The notes under the pieces: model-generated | Told to the model about the DNA's origin: nothing | The model's input: the letters and a program-made list of their open reading frames with translations, nothing else | Databases searched by the model: none | Assembly: GCF_013978595.1 (NCBI RefSeq) | Contig: NZ_JACDTZ010000001.1 | Coordinates: forward strand, 930,001 to 994,000 | From: Corynebacterium haematomassiliense | GTDB taxonomy: Bacteria > Actinomycetota > Actinomycetes > Mycobacteriales > Mycobacteriaceae | DNA: 64,000 nt | Reading direction: 5' to 3' | Shown: one piece after another, positions 17,446 through 26,618 of the stretch | How positions within the stretch are numbered: the stretch's first letter is position 1 | Layout of the letters: every line of letters starts with the position of its first letter | Program-made: the position numbers and the translations under genes

Positions 17446-17579
17446 GCCAACCGAGTTAGCTGTCGGGCCGGGCGTTGAGAAAAGACCCTGCGCCCCACGG
17501 GAGCTTCTGGCTCCACTGCGGTTCCCCGGTCCCCATGGCGTACGGTCCGCGGATTCGGACCGCCGCTTCGGGTGTCGGC
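17446..17579 (-). promoter_or_regulatory. ydaO/yuaA-type c-di-AMP riboswitch
   Basis: On the minus strand the leader has GGGGAACC, then GUGGGG, then the hallmark 3' segment CCGACAGCUAACUCGG, as in the Rfam ydaO-yuaA class. P1 can form between GCCGAC (17574-17579) and GUUGGC (17446-17451). This class binds c-di-AMP and commonly precedes rpf and NlpC/P60 genes in actinobacteria, usually switching them off when c-di-AMP is high. The NlpC/P60 start lies 27 bases downstream. Confidence 0.85.
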
Positions 17580-17902
17580 TCATATGTTGTTTTCGGTACA
17601 TGCTGCCAACGGCTGTTGTCGCAATGTCTCGAACAGGTTACGAAACGGCAACAACGGTGTCCACCCGCCACGCCGTTACAGTTCCGTTATCAACAAAAAT
17701 ATTGTGTGACACGACCGCCTCTCAGCATGCTTTAACGTCCTCTCAGGGACGCAGAACAAGACAGTTTTCCACGCGTACGCTGGCGTTTTTTGAGTGGCGC
17801 TCAGCCCGCGCGACTTCACTCAAGGTTTGCACGCAGACACAACCTTAAATCTCCTGTGGTCTTTGTCACATGGCCTTGTTTACGCGTTTGTAACAAAGCA
17901 AA
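17580..17902. other. Promoter region of the riboswitch-controlled NlpC/P60 gene
   Basis: About 320 bases without a gene between the riboswitch and the qcrB terminator. A GlxR-like site lies at 17855-17870. I see no well-formed -35/-10 pair and no coding frame with codon bias. Confidence 0.5.
17855..17870. promoter_or_regulatory. GlxR (CRP-type) binding site candidate
   Basis: TGTGGTCTTTGTCACA matches TGTGA-N6-TCACA with one mismatch. It lies about 440 bases upstream of the NlpC/P60 start, after the qcrB terminator, so if functional it would act on the NlpC/P60 promoter. Confidence 0.45.
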
Positions 17903-17932
17903 ACCCCCTCTCCCATAGCCGGGAAAGGGGGT
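17903..17932 (-). terminator. Terminator of the ctaE-qcrCAB operon
   Basis: Stem ACCCCCT/AGGGGGT with inner CCCG-type pairs and TTTTG on the minus strand, 28 bases after the qcrB stop. Confidence 0.8.
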
Positions 17933-17959
17933 CAGCTTGCGACCGCAAGAGCGTTATTT

Positions 17960-19591
17960 TTACTCTGCGCTCTCGTGAGTTGCGTCGCGGTCGGAGCGAT
18001 CCTTCGTCGCCTCGAGCGCACGCATCGTCTCGACGGCCTCGTGGTGCTTCTGCTCCTCAGCGTCGCGCACACGCTCAGTGACGCCGAGCTCCGCCGGGGA
18101 GAACTTGCCGATGGTGTCGGAGTCCGCGAAACCGAGCTGGTTCATCTGCTTCGGCACGCGGGCACCTGCATACTCCAGCGGCACCGGGTGGCCGTGCTCG
18201 TCCACCGGGCCCAGCGGCTGGTGGATCTCCACGAACGCGCCGTTGGGCAGGCGCTTGATGACGCCGGTCTCGATACCGTGCTCGAGGACCTCGCGGTCAG
18301 AGCGCTGCAGGCCGATGCACAGGCGGTAGGTGATGAAGAAGGCCAGCGGCGGCAGCACGATCAAGCCGATACGGCCGACCCAGGTCATCGCATTGAGCGA
18401 GATTTGGAAGAAGTGCGCCACGTGGTCGTTACCACCGGAGAGGGTCAGCAGCAGGAAGAAGGTCAGGCCCATGACGCCGACACCGGTACGCACCGGAACA
18501 TCGCGCGGACGCTGCAGCAGGTTGTGGTGGGCGGTGTCGCCGGTGACCTTCTGCTCGATGAACGGGTAGGTGATCAGCAGCACGACCATCAGGCCACAGA
18601 GCAGGGCCACCCAGAACGCGCCCGGGATGGTGTAGTTGCCCAGGTAGAGCTCCCACGCCGGCATGACACGGGCGGCGCCGTCCGTCCACAGCATGTAGAT
18701 ATCCGGCTGGGAACCAGCGGACACCTGGGACGGGTTGTACGGGCCAAGGTTCCAGATCGCGTTGATGGAGGTGAGACCAGCCATGCCAGCCAGCACCGCG
18801 AAGACAACCATCATGTAACCGATAGCTTCGGTTGCGAACACCGGCATGATGCGCACGCCGACGACGTTGTTCTCGGTGCGGCCCGGACCCGGGAACTGGG
18901 TGTGCTTCTGGAACCAGACCAGCGCGAGGTGAGCCGCAACCAGGGCGAGGATGATGCCCGGCAGGATCAGCACGTGGAGGATGTAGAAGCGGTCCAGCAT
19001 CAGGTCGGACGGGAAGTCGCCGCCGAAGATTGCCCAGTGGATCCAGGTGCCGATGATCGGCAGGCCCAGGATGATCGCGGACATGATTCGCAGGCCGACG
19101 CCGGAGAGCAGGTCGTCCGGCAGGGAGTAGCCCATGAAGCCCTCGATCATGCCCAGCAGCACCAGAGTGACACCGATGAGCCAGTTGGCCTCACGCGGGC
19201 GACGGAACGCGCCGGTGAAGAACACGCGCATCATGTGGGCGAACATCGCCATCATGAACATCAGCGCGGCCCAGTGGTGCATCTGGCGGACAAACAGGCC
19301 GCCGCGGACGTCGAAGGAGATATCGAGCGCGGTTGCGTACGCGCGGGACATTTCGACGCCGTTGAGCGGCAGGTACGCACCGTCGTAGATGACCTTCGTG
19401 ATGGACGGGTCAAAGAACAGTGCCAGGTAGATACCGGTCAGCAGCAGGATGATGAAGCTGTACAGCGCCATCTCACCGAGCATGAAGGACCAGTGGGTCG
19501 GGAAGACCTTGTTCAGCTGCGGGCGCAGCACGCCCGAGATTGTGTAGCGCGAATCAACGTTGTCCGCGACTTGCTCAAGTTTAGTGCTCAT
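17960..19591 (-). CDS. qcrB: Cytochrome bc1 complex cytochrome b subunit
   Basis: Membrane subunit of the menaquinol:cytochrome c oxidoreductase; oxidises menaquinol and carries haems bL and bH. The 543-residue protein has the N-terminal multi-helix cytochrome b domain with the [20 protein letters not shown] haem-ligand helix and the second ligand helix near [18 protein letters not shown], then an actinobacteria-specific hydrophilic C-terminal extension (about 430-543). ATG overlaps the qcrA stop by one base (TAATG). Last gene of ctaE-qcrCAB. Confidence 0.97.
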   Translation of the reverse strand: MSTKLEQVADNVDSRYTISGVLRPQLNKVFPTHWSFMLGEMALYSFIILLLTGIYLALFFDPSITKVIYDGAYLPLNGVEMSRAYATALDISFDVRGGLFVRQMHHWAALMFMMAMFAHMMRVFFTGAFRRPREANWLIGVTLVLLGMIEGFMGYSLPDDLLSGVGLRIMSAIILGLPIIGTWIHWAIFGGDFPSDLMLDRFYILHVLILPGIILALVAAHLALVWFQKHTQFPGPGRTENNVVGVRIMPVFATEAIGYMMVVFAVLAGMAGLTSINAIWNLGPYNPSQVSAGSQPDIYMLWTDGAARVMPAWELYLGNYTIPGAFWVALLCGLMVVLLITYPFIEQKVTGDTAHHNLLQRPRDVPVRTGVGVMGLTFFLLLTLSGGNDHVAHFFQISLNAMTWVGRIGLIVLPPLAFFITYRLCIGLQRSDREVLEHGIETGVIKRLPNGAFVEIHQPLGPVDEHGHPVPLEYAGARVPKQMNQLGFADSDTIGKFSPAELGVTERVRDAEEQKHHEAVETMRALEATKDRSDRDATHESAE

Positions 19592-20811
19592 TAGGACTGA
19601 CGCTCCCAGAATGCCGGGCCGACGGGCTCAATGAAGTTCCCGTTGGCGATGAGGTAACCGTCTTCGTCAACAGTCACAGGCAGCTGCGGCAGTGCGCGGG
19701 CGGCCGGGCCGAAGACCGGCTTGCCGTACTGCAGCGCGTCGAACTGCGACTGGTGGCACGGGCACAGGATGCGGTTGGTCTGAGCCTCGTACAGCGAGGT
19801 CGGGCAACCGATGTGCGTGCAGATCTTGGAGTAGGCGTAGTAGTCGCCGTAGTGGAAGTCCTCCTGGCCTTCGCGCTCAACCGCCTTTTGCGCGTCTTTG
19901 GAACGCAGGCGGATGAGCATGACCGGGTTACGCGGACCGTGGATCGAGTGCATGTGGTGCTCGTAGACGTCGCGGGTCGGATCGTAATCGTCGCCGTCGT
20001 TGACGTCCTCCGGGTAGAGCGGGAACACCGTTTCCATTGCGGCTGCCGCGAGGTCCTCCGGGCGCATGCGCACCAGGCGGGACACACCCGCGGTGGTGTA
20101 GTGCGAGCCGGTTTCGCCCTCGTGCAGCTCGGCGATAGCGCCGGTGTCGCGGCCGAGGTAGACCTTTACTCCCTTGTCCTGGATGGTCCAGCCGTGGGTC
20201 CACAGGGTGCCGTCGCCGTGGTAGTCCAGCTCGTGGCGGACCTTCCACGGGTTCTTGATCGCGCCGCCGAGGGGAGCGATGACCATCAGGCCGGCGAGAA
20301 CGCCAGCGGTGCCGAGCAGGCCCTTCAGTGCCGAACGACGGCCGAGGGTCGATGTCTCCCATGCGTCGTTCAGCAGCGCGGTGGTGGTGCGGCGGTCCAG
20401 CTCGCTGGAGCGGCCGTCGTGGCGGCGCTGCACTGCGATCTCTTCCGGCACAAACTTCTTCACGTACTGGATGATCGCCACGCCGAGGCCAACAAACGCC
20501 AAAGCCGCGGTCAGGCCAAGCAGCGGGGTGTAGAGGGTGTAGACAAACAGACCCTCATCACCGTGGAACTTCGGGTGCCACGGCCAGAACAGGTAGACGC
20601 CGAGGAAGGCCAGCGCGGAAATGATCGAGATAGTCAGCCAGATGCCGATGCCGGCAGCAGCGGACTTCTCGCGCGGATCGCCCTCGACCGGGAAGCGCTC
20701 CTTGCGGTACGCCACCGTGACATCGTCGAGCTCGGTGCCCAGGGCAGCCAGCTCCGCATTGCTCATGCGGTCCAGCTCTTCCTTCGTGTAATTCTTCTTC
20801 ACATCACTCAT
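19591..20811 (-). CDS. qcrA: Cytochrome bc1 complex Rieske iron-sulfur subunit
   Basis: Transfers electrons from menaquinol to the dihaem cytochrome c1 in the bc1-aa3 supercomplex. The 406-residue actinobacterial form has three membrane segments before the Rieske domain; the [2Fe-2S] ligands are in [11 protein letters not shown] and [12 protein letters not shown] 20811 ([16 protein letters not shown]) overlaps the qcrC stop as ATGA; the upstream extension of the frame is rejected. Confidence 0.97.
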   Translation of the reverse strand: MSDVKKNYTKEELDRMSNAELAALGTELDDVTVAYRKERFPVEGDPREKSAAAGIGIWLTISIISALAFLGVYLFWPWHPKFHGDEGLFVYTLYTPLLGLTAALAFVGLGVAIIQYVKKFVPEEIAVQRRHDGRSSELDRRTTTALLNDAWETSTLGRRSALKGLLGTAGVLAGLMVIAPLGGAIKNPWKVRHELDYHGDGTLWTHGWTIQDKGVKVYLGRDTGAIAELHEGETGSHYTTAGVSRLVRMRPEDLAAAAMETVFPLYPEDVNDGDDYDPTRDVYEHHMHSIHGPRNPVMLIRLRSKDAQKAVEREGQEDFHYGDYYAYSKICTHIGCPTSLYEAQTNRILCPCHQSQFDALQYGKPVFGPAARALPQLPVTVDEDGYLIANGNFIEPVGPAFWERQS

Positions 20812-21656
20812 GAGCGAGATCCAATCCACATAGCAGCGGCAGCGACCAGGGTCACGCCGATGATCCACATCGCCATACCTTCAGAAACCGGGCCGAGGCC
20901 ACCGAGGGCGTAGCCGCCCGGGGACGGGGTTTCCTTGGTGGACTTGATGAAGGCGATGATGTCCTTCTTCTCGTCAGCGGAGAGCTGACGGTCGGAGAAC
21001 TTCGGCATGTTCTGCGGACCGGTGAGCATGGCCTGGTAGATCTCCTGCTCGTTGGCCGGATCCAGTGCGGGCGCGTACTTACCGGAGGACAGTGCGCCGC
21101 CGCGGCCGGTAAAGCTGTGGCAGGAAGCGCAGTTCAGGCGGAACAGCTCGCCGCCGCGGGCGACGTCGCCTTCCTGGATCTTGCCGTCGTAGTCCTTGCC
21201 GCGGAGCTCCTCCATGGCAAGCGAGCCGTCCTCGTTGTACACCAGCTCCGGGCCGCCGCCGTTCGCCGCAACGTAGGCGGCGAGGGCGAGAGCCTGCTCT
21301 TCGGTGTAGCGCGGACGCTTGCGCTCAGCCTGAGCGTCGTTGGACATCATCGGCATGCGGCCGGAGTTGACCTGGAAGTACACGGCGCCTTCGCCGGTAC
21401 CGATGAGCGACGGACCGCGGTCCTGAACGCCCTGCAGGTTTGCGCCGTGGCAGGTGATGCAGGCGATGTCGTAGAGGTCCTTGCCCTCCTGGATCATCGC
21501 TTGCTCATCACGGGCCGCCGTTGCCACCTGTGCGTTCGGGGTCAGTGCGGACGCGAGAAGCCCCGCGCCGGTCAACCCCAGCGTCAAGGCCGCAGCGCCA
21601 GCGAGCGTGCGCTGCGTCTTGCGTCCCTGGCGCTTCTTCTTGGGTGTGTTTTCCAT
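20808..21656 (-). CDS. qcrC: Dihaem cytochrome c1 subunit of the bc1 complex
   Basis: Fused dihaem cytochrome c that passes electrons directly to the aa3 oxidase, replacing soluble cytochrome c in actinobacteria. The 282-residue protein has an N-terminal basic/hydrophobic signal-anchor, two haem-binding motifs (CITCH and CASCH) and a C-terminal membrane anchor ([19 protein letters not shown]). ATG 21656 with AAGGGA upstream. It follows ctaE by 63 bases. Confidence 0.97.
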   Translation of the reverse strand: MENTPKKKRQGRKTQRTLAGAAALTLGLTGAGLLASALTPNAQVATAARDEQAMIQEGKDLYDIACITCHGANLQGVQDRGPSLIGTGEGAVYFQVNSGRMPMMSNDAQAERKRPRYTEEQALALAAYVAANGGGPELVYNEDGSLAMEELRGKDYDGKIQEGDVARGGELFRLNCASCHSFTGRGGALSSGKYAPALDPANEQEIYQAMLTGPQNMPKFSDRQLSADEKKDIIAFIKSTKETPSPGGYALGGLGPVSEGMAMWIIGVTLVAAAAMWIGSRS

Positions 21657-21719
21657 TGTGTTCCCTTTATCGACTTTTCAGAACTTTTCCGCTCCCCCAG
21701 GCATTCACCTGGAAGAGGA

Positions 21720-22340
21720 CTACTGAACGAGGTAGATGGTGATGAACACGCCGATCCAGATGGCATCGACGAAGTGCCAGTAGTAGGAAACTGCCATTGC
21801 GGCGGTTGCCTGAGCCGGGGTGAACTTCGACTTGGCCACGCGCAGCAGCACCACGATGAACGCGATGATGCCGGCGGTCACGTGCGCCATGTGGAAGCCG
21901 GTGATGATGTACACCACCGAACCGAAGACGGAAGACTGCGGCGTAACGCCGGCCGTGACCATCTCGGTCCACTCGAAGGCCACCAGGCCGAGGAAGATGA
22001 CGCCCAGCACAATGGTCACGGTGAACCACTTGCGCAGGCCGAACACGTCACCCCTCTCGGCGGCGAACACACCGAACTGGGAGGTGAAGGAGGACGCGAT
22101 CAGCACGGCGGTGATGATTCCGCCGAACACGATGTTGAGATGATCGGTCTGGGTGCTCCAGTCACCGTTAGCGAGGCCGTTTGCGCGCGACGTGAAGTAC
22201 ATCGCGAACAAACCGGCAAAGAACATGAGCTCTTGGGCGAGGAACGCAATCGTGCCCACGCTGACCATGTTCGGACGGTTCAGCGCTGGGACGCGATTCT
22301 GCGGCGTCGCCATATCTTGGTTTGTCATTGCGGTCGTCAC
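21720..22340 (-). CDS. ctaE: Cytochrome aa3 oxidase subunit III
   Basis: Five-helix subunit III of the terminal oxidase; 206 residues with the conserved NRPNMVSVGTIAFLAQELMF start and a C-terminal SYYWHFVDAIWIGVF. It leads the ctaE-qcrCAB operon. The GTG at 22340 has GATAAT/TAATCT five to seven bases upstream and no Shine-Dalgarno, so it is probably leaderless. A GlxR-like site lies about 260 bases upstream. Confidence 0.96.
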   Translation of the reverse strand: MTTAMTNQDMATPQNRVPALNRPNMVSVGTIAFLAQELMFFAGLFAMYFTSRANGLANGDWSTQTDHLNIVFGGIITAVLIASSFTSQFGVFAAERGDVFGLRKWFTVTIVLGVIFLGLVAFEWTEMVTAGVTPQSSVFGSVVYIITGFHMAHVTAGIIAFIVVLLRVAKSKFTPAQATAAMAVSYYWHFVDAIWIGVFITIYLVQ

Positions 22341-22347
22341 GGATGAG

Positions 22348-22353
22348 ATTATC
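22348..22353 (-). promoter_or_regulatory. -10 element of ctaE
   Basis: GATAAT seven bases before the GTG start of ctaE on the minus strand, inside GGGGATAATCT. Confidence 0.5.
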
Positions 22354-22691
22354 CCCTATTTCGTCCTGATATTCATCTCACTCACCCCCGCAATTTTCCT
22401 GTGAACTCGCGCGCAACCAGCACCTTTTCGCACGGCCCGTATTGCGGAAAAACTTTTTTCAATTTCCCGGGAACTTTTCTGCCTCATATCCGACTAGAAC
22501 GATGCTGGTCATCGCATCGGGTGCACGCCTACTGCCCTACCTCGCAGAATTGGCCGACAATTTTCTGGCCGGCTCTCCCGCCCTCAAAAAGTTCCCCGGT
22601 GTGCCTGATCTCACATCTCCCGCGGCTTGCCCGCCCGTGCAAAATGGGGGACAAACTTTCGGATGATCGGACCATTTTCGGCCGTCGAACG
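22354..22691. other. Intergenic region between ctaE promoter and ctaF terminator
   Basis: About 340 bases without a coding frame. It is less GC-rich in patches (AAAAAAGTTTTT on the minus strand) and contains one GlxR-like site at 22600-22615. Otherwise nothing recognised. Confidence 0.5.
22600..22615. promoter_or_regulatory. GlxR (CRP-type) binding site candidate upstream of ctaE
   Basis: On the minus strand TGTGAGATCAGGCACA matches TGTGA-N6-TCACA with one mismatch. GlxR has been reported to control bc1-aa3 genes in C. glutamicum, which makes the location plausible. The distance to the start codon (about 260 bases) is long, so a second, distal promoter may exist. Confidence 0.55.
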
Positions 22692-22735
22692 CGAAAATTC
22701 CCCCGCCGCGACCCATCGCGGCGGGGGAATTTTCG
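22692..22735 (-). terminator. Strong terminator of ctaCF, probably bidirectional
   Basis: Perfect 20-bp inverted repeat (arms start CGAAAATTCCCCCGCC) around a CCCA loop, with AATTTT on both sides. It is 9 bases after the ctaF stop codon. Confidence 0.9.
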
Positions 22736-22744
22736 TTTCAGCGT

Positions 22745-23176
22745 TTAGTGCTTCTCGCGCGGAATACCGTACTGCAGGCTCAGCATGGTGGTGGCCCAGA
22801 TCAGGAACACCGCACCAAGGGCGAGCAGCCACAGCTGCCAGAAGGCAATGCCCAGGCCGAGCACGCAGATCGCCATCGCCATCGTGAACGGCCAGATGGA
22901 GCTCGGAGAGAAGAAGCCGAGCACGCCGGCGCCGTCTTCGATCTCCGCCTCTTCCCAGTCCTCCGGGACGATGTCCATGCGGCGCTCAGTGATGCTGAGG
23001 TAGCCACCCAGCATGAAGGAGAAGACGGCGGCAAGTACGAGGCCGACCGAGCCGATCCACTCGATACCGAACAGGTACGCGTCCTCGCCGATCCACGTCG
23101 TAGCGAGGATGTAGAACACGGCCATCAAAGCAAGGAAGGTGCCGATGGCGTAGAAAACCTTTGATCCAGTTCCCAT
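22745..23176 (-). CDS. ctaF: Cytochrome aa3 oxidase subunit IV
   Basis: Small actinobacterial oxidase subunit: 143 residues with four hydrophobic segments (about 7-27, 37-58, 94-112, 115-134) and the MDIVPEDWEEAEIEDGAG loop followed by GFFSPSSIWPF typical of CtaF. It follows ctaC by 18 bases and is followed by a strong terminator. Confidence 0.95.
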   Translation of the reverse strand: MGTGSKVFYAIGTFLALMAVFYILATTWIGEDAYLFGIEWIGSVGLVLAAVFSFMLGGYLSITERRMDIVPEDWEEAEIEDGAGVLGFFSPSSIWPFTMAMAICVLGLGIAFWQLWLLALGAVFLIWATTMLSLQYGIPREKH

Positions 23177-23194
23177 GGCTTCGCTCTCTCTTTC

Positions 23195-24289
23195 TTAAAC
23201 GTTCGCGTTCGGGTCGACAGTGTTGTTGCCGTCGCGGGTCGCATCGCGCTGGGTGACGAACGGACGGGTGGAGGTTGCGTACGGATCCTCGCCGATGGAC
23301 TTCAGTGCCTCGGAGTTCGGTGCGTCGGGGTTGTCGCGGCGGAACTGGATGTACTGCTCGAACTTCTCCGGGCTCACGGCGCGGACCTCGAAGTTCATCA
23401 TCGAGTGGTAGGTGCCGCACATCTCGGCGCAACGGCCGACGAATGCGCCTTCCTTCTCAATGCGCTCGATCTGGAACGCGCGCTGCTGCTGGTTGTTCTC
23501 CGGGTGCGCGTAGACGTCGCGCTTGAACAGGAACTCCGGAACCCAGAACGCGTGGTTCACGTCGCCGGAGGCGAGGCGGAACTCGATCGCGGTGTCGGTC
23601 GGCAGCACCAGCACCGGCACCTCTTCGGTGGAGCCGATGGTCTCAATCTCGTTGAAGTTGAGGTAGGACTGGTCGCCCATGGAGGTGCCGTGAATCGGGT
23701 TCGCGTTGTGCATGTCCTCCGGGTCGTACTTGGTTTCCTCGGCGAGCGCCTGACGCTCGGAGTCCAGACCGTCGTAGTCCTTGCCGTCCTCGGTCAGGTC
23801 GCCGGCAACGTTGGCGTAGCCGAACTTCCAGTTCCACTGGTAGCCGGTGACATCCACGGTCACCTTAGGGTCCTTGTCCAGGGCGGTGGTCTTGGTCTGC
23901 GCCTGGACGGTGAAGAAGAACAGCACCATCACAATGATGACCGGCAGGATGGTCAGGCCCAGCTCGAGGCCGACGTTGTACTGCAGCTGGCGCGGGAACT
24001 CGCCGGCACCCTTCTTGGCGCGAGCCTTACCGTTCCAACGGACGATGGCCATGATGAACAGGCCCCACATGATGATGCCGATAATCCAGGCGGCAAGCCA
24101 GGTCCACACCCAGAAGTTGTACATCTGGGTGCCCTCCGGGGTGACCGGGTCCGGCCAGCCCATGTCGAGGATGTTTGCGAGCGCCTCCGGCGCAGCAACG
24201 TCACAGCCGGCAAGCCCGAAGCTGCCGAGCAGGAGCGCGCCCGCGACGCCGAGCTTCCTGGCGATACCGCGGTTTACTTCCTTATCCAC
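23195..24289 (-). CDS. ctaC: Cytochrome aa3 oxidase subunit II
   Basis: CuA-bearing subunit that accepts electrons from the dihaem cytochrome c1. The 364-residue precursor has a signal peptide with lipobox GLAGC, two membrane helices, and the CuA site with His in the EFLFKRDVY region and CAEMCGTYHSMM. GTG 24289 is chosen since AGGAAGG lies nine bases upstream and the signal peptide starts there; the longer frame upstream is rejected. Operon with ctaF. Confidence 0.96.
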   Translation of the reverse strand: MDKEVNRGIARKLGVAGALLLGSFGLAGCDVAAPEALANILDMGWPDPVTPEGTQMYNFWVWTWLAAWIIGIIMWGLFIMAIVRWNGKARAKKGAGEFPRQLQYNVGLELGLTILPVIIVMVLFFFTVQAQTKTTALDKDPKVTVDVTGYQWNWKFGYANVAGDLTEDGKDYDGLDSERQALAEETKYDPEDMHNANPIHGTSMGDQSYLNFNEIETIGSTEEVPVLVLPTDTAIEFRLASGDVNHAFWVPEFLFKRDVYAHPENNQQQRAFQIERIEKEGAFVGRCAEMCGTYHSMMNFEVRAVSPEKFEQYIQFRRDNPDAPNSEALKSIGEDPYATSTRPFVTQRDATRDGNNTVDPNANV

Positions 24290-24634
24290 GTGTGTCTGCC
24301 TTCCTGTCCACACTAAAAACACTGAATGCCCATGCTCATGACAGAACATTCTTACGTGGTCAGAATAGTTCATCTCGCCTACCCCGTCGGAATCTCGGAG
24401 GGAGGCGCAGCCGCGGGCACCGGGGGAACGTCGATAAGCAAGTGCTTAGCGACGATAACGCTTCGCCAAGCAAACGAACCCGTGAAGAAGTTCATCCATA
24501 AGTTGGCCCCCTTATGGGGCACGGCGAAAGTTGGGCGGTTCCGGTTCACGGAATCGTCCCCGAAAACCCTATTGTTGAGGGGACTCCCCGCCGCGTAACA
24601 ACGGCGCACCTTATATATACGGAGAGGTTTGAGT
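24290..24634. other. Divergent intergenic region between ctaC and ltsA
   Basis: 345 bases with no gene. It contains an 11-bp hairpin made of two inverted copies of the GTCGATAAGCA motif (24430-24453), an inverted repeat CCATAAG/CTTATGG (24496-24517), the palindrome GGGGACTCCCC near 24579 and an AT-rich TATATATAC stretch at 24612-24620 that could hold the ltsA -10. Confidence 0.55.
24430..24453. repeat. Hairpin from two inverted copies of the GTCGATAAGCA motif
   Basis: GTCGATAAGCA (24430-24440) faces TGCTTAGCGAC (24443-24453) over a two-base gap; 10 of 11 positions pair. It sits between divergent promoters, where a terminator would not be expected. Confidence 0.75.
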
Positions 24635-26557
24635 ATGTGTGGCCTTCTTGCCCTGCTTAGCGCGGACGCAAACGCAGCCAAGTTCGTTGATGCTGTCGAG
24701 CGCGCCCTACCGTGCATGTACCACCGCGGCCCGGACGCCGCCGGCACCTGGAACGACGACTCTGCGGTGTTCGGGTTTAATCGCCTGGCCATCATCGACA
24801 TCGAGCACTCCCACCAGCCGCTGCGCTGGGGCCCGGCGGACAACCCGGAGCGTTACGCGCTGACGTTCAACGGCGAGATTTACAACTACATCGAGCTGCG
24901 CGAGGAGCTCCAGGCCGCCGGCTACACCTTCAACACCAGCGGCGACGGCGAGCCGATCGTGGTGGGCTACCACCACTGGGGCGCGAACGTGGTCGAGCAC
25001 CTGCGCGGCATGTTCGCCTTCGTCATCTGGGACACCGAGACGCAGACGATGTTTGCGGCGCGCGACCAGTTCGGCATCAAGCCGCTGTTCTACGCCACCA
25101 CGGACAAGGGCACGGTCTTCGCCTCCGAGAAGAAGTCCATCCTGGAGATGGCGCCGGAGCTCGGTCTAGGCCTCGACCTTGACCGTCGTGCGATCGAGCA
25201 CTACGTGGACCTGCAGTACGTGCCCGAGCCGGAAAGCCTGCACAAGGAGATCCGCCGCGTCGAGTCCGGCTGCACCGTCACCTTGAAGCCGGGCGGCAAG
25301 GTGCACTCGGACCGCTACTTCAAGCCGCACTTTCAGTCCCAGCCGGTGCCGAAGGGCAAGGAGCAGGACCTCTACGACCGTATCGCGCGTGCGCTGGAGA
25401 ACTCCGTGGAAAAGCACATGCGTGCCGACGTCACCGTGGGCTCCTTCCTCTCCGGCGGCATCGACTCCACCGCGATTGCCACCCTGGCGAAGCGCCACAA
25501 CCCGAACCTGCTCACCTTCACCACCGGCTTCGAGCGCGAGGGCTACTCCGAGGTGGACGTGGCCGCCGAGTCCGCCGAGGCGATCGGTGTGGAGCACATT
25601 GTGAAAATTGTCTCCCCCGAGGAGTACGCGGACGCGATCCCGAAGATCATGTGGTACCTGGACGACCCGGTGGCGGACCCGTCGCTCGTGCCCCTGTTCT
25701 TCGTCGCGCAGGAGGCCCGCAAGCACGTGAAGGTGGTGCTCTCCGGCGAGGGCGCGGACGAGCTGTTCGGCGGCTACACCATCTACAAGGAGCCGCTGTC
25801 GCTCGCGCCGTTTGAGAAGCTGCCGGGCGCGCTGAACAAGGGGCTGAACCGGCTCAGCCGCGTGCTACCGGAGGGCATGAAGGGCAAGAGCCTGCTCGAG
25901 CGCGGCACCACCCCGATCGAGGACCGCTACTACGGCAACGCCCGCTCCTTCAACTTCGACCAGCTCCAGCGTGTGCTGCCGTGGGCGAAGCGCGAGTGGG
26001 ACCACCGCGAGGTCACCGCCCCGATCTACGCCGCGTCCACCGAGATGGACCCGGTGGCCCGCATGCAGAACCTGGACCTGTTCACCTGGATGCGCGGCGA
26101 CATCCTGGTCAAGGCCGACAAGATGAACATGGCCAACTCCCTCGAGCTGCGCGTTCCCTTCTTGGACAAAGAGGTCTTCGAGGTCGCCCAGACCATCCCG
26201 TTCGACCAGAAGATCGCCAACGGCACCACCAAGTACGCGCTGCGCAAGGCGATGGAGCAGATCGTGCCGCCGCACGTTTTGCACCGCAAGAAGCTGGGCT
26301 TCCCGGTGCCGATGCGCCACTGGCTCGCGGGCGACGAGCTCTACGGCTGGGCGCAGGACACCATCCGCGAGTCCCAGACCGACGACATCTTTGCCAAGGA
26401 CCAAATCCTGGAGATGCTCAAGGAGCACCGCGACGGTGTTTCCGACCACTCCCGCCGCCTGTGGACGGTGCTGGCGTTCATGGTCTGGCACGGCATCTTT
26501 GTCGAGCACCGCATCGACCCGCAGATCGAGCACAAGGACTACCCGGTCCAGCTCTAG
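24635..26557 (+). CDS. ltsA: Glutamine amidotransferase LtsA (AsnB-type, mDAP amidation)
   Basis: Class II glutamine amidotransferase of the asparagine synthetase B family; in C. glutamicum LtsA amidates meso-diaminopimelate in peptidoglycan precursors and its loss gives lysozyme sensitivity. The protein is 640 residues. ATG 24635, seven bases after GGAGAGG, makes Cys2 (MCGLLAL) the N-terminal nucleophile, so the earlier in-frame TTG is rejected. N-terminal glutaminase domain (about 1-200, NGEIYNYIELREEL), then the synthetase domain with the PP-loop SFLSGGIDSTAIA and SGEGADELFGGY. Confidence 0.94.
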   Translation: MCGLLALLSADANAAKFVDAVERALPCMYHRGPDAAGTWNDDSAVFGFNRLAIIDIEHSHQPLRWGPADNPERYALTFNGEIYNYIELREELQAAGYTFNTSGDGEPIVVGYHHWGANVVEHLRGMFAFVIWDTETQTMFAARDQFGIKPLFYATTDKGTVFASEKKSILEMAPELGLGLDLDRRAIEHYVDLQYVPEPESLHKEIRRVESGCTVTLKPGGKVHSDRYFKPHFQSQPVPKGKEQDLYDRIARALENSVEKHMRADVTVGSFLSGGIDSTAIATLAKRHNPNLLTFTTGFEREGYSEVDVAAESAEAIGVEHIVKIVSPEEYADAIPKIMWYLDDPVADPSLVPLFFVAQEARKHVKVVLSGEGADELFGGYTIYKEPLSLAPFEKLPGALNKGLNRLSRVLPEGMKGKSLLERGTTPIEDRYYGNARSFNFDQLQRVLPWAKREWDHREVTAPIYAASTEMDPVARMQNLDLFTWMRGDILVKADKMNMANSLELRVPFLDKEVFEVAQTIPFDQKIANGTTKYALRKAMEQIVPPHVLHRKKLGFPVPMRHWLAGDELYGWAQDTIRESQTDDIFAKDQILEMLKEHRDGVSDHSRRLWTVLAFMVWHGIFVEHRIDPQIEHKDYPVQL

Positions 26558-26618
26558 CGCAGCCATTTTCCGGCGAATCTGGCTGCCGGCATGACGGCTG
26601 CCTGGTTCAATGGTTTGC

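Noticed and set aside
24326..24598. A 90-codon frame between ctaC and ltsA
   Set aside because: No Shine-Dalgarno or codon bias; it covers hairpins and the divergent promoter region.
26559..26586. Terminator after ltsA (GCAGCCA/TGGCTGC)
   Set aside because: A seven-bp stem with a 14-base loop and no T-run; too weak to call.
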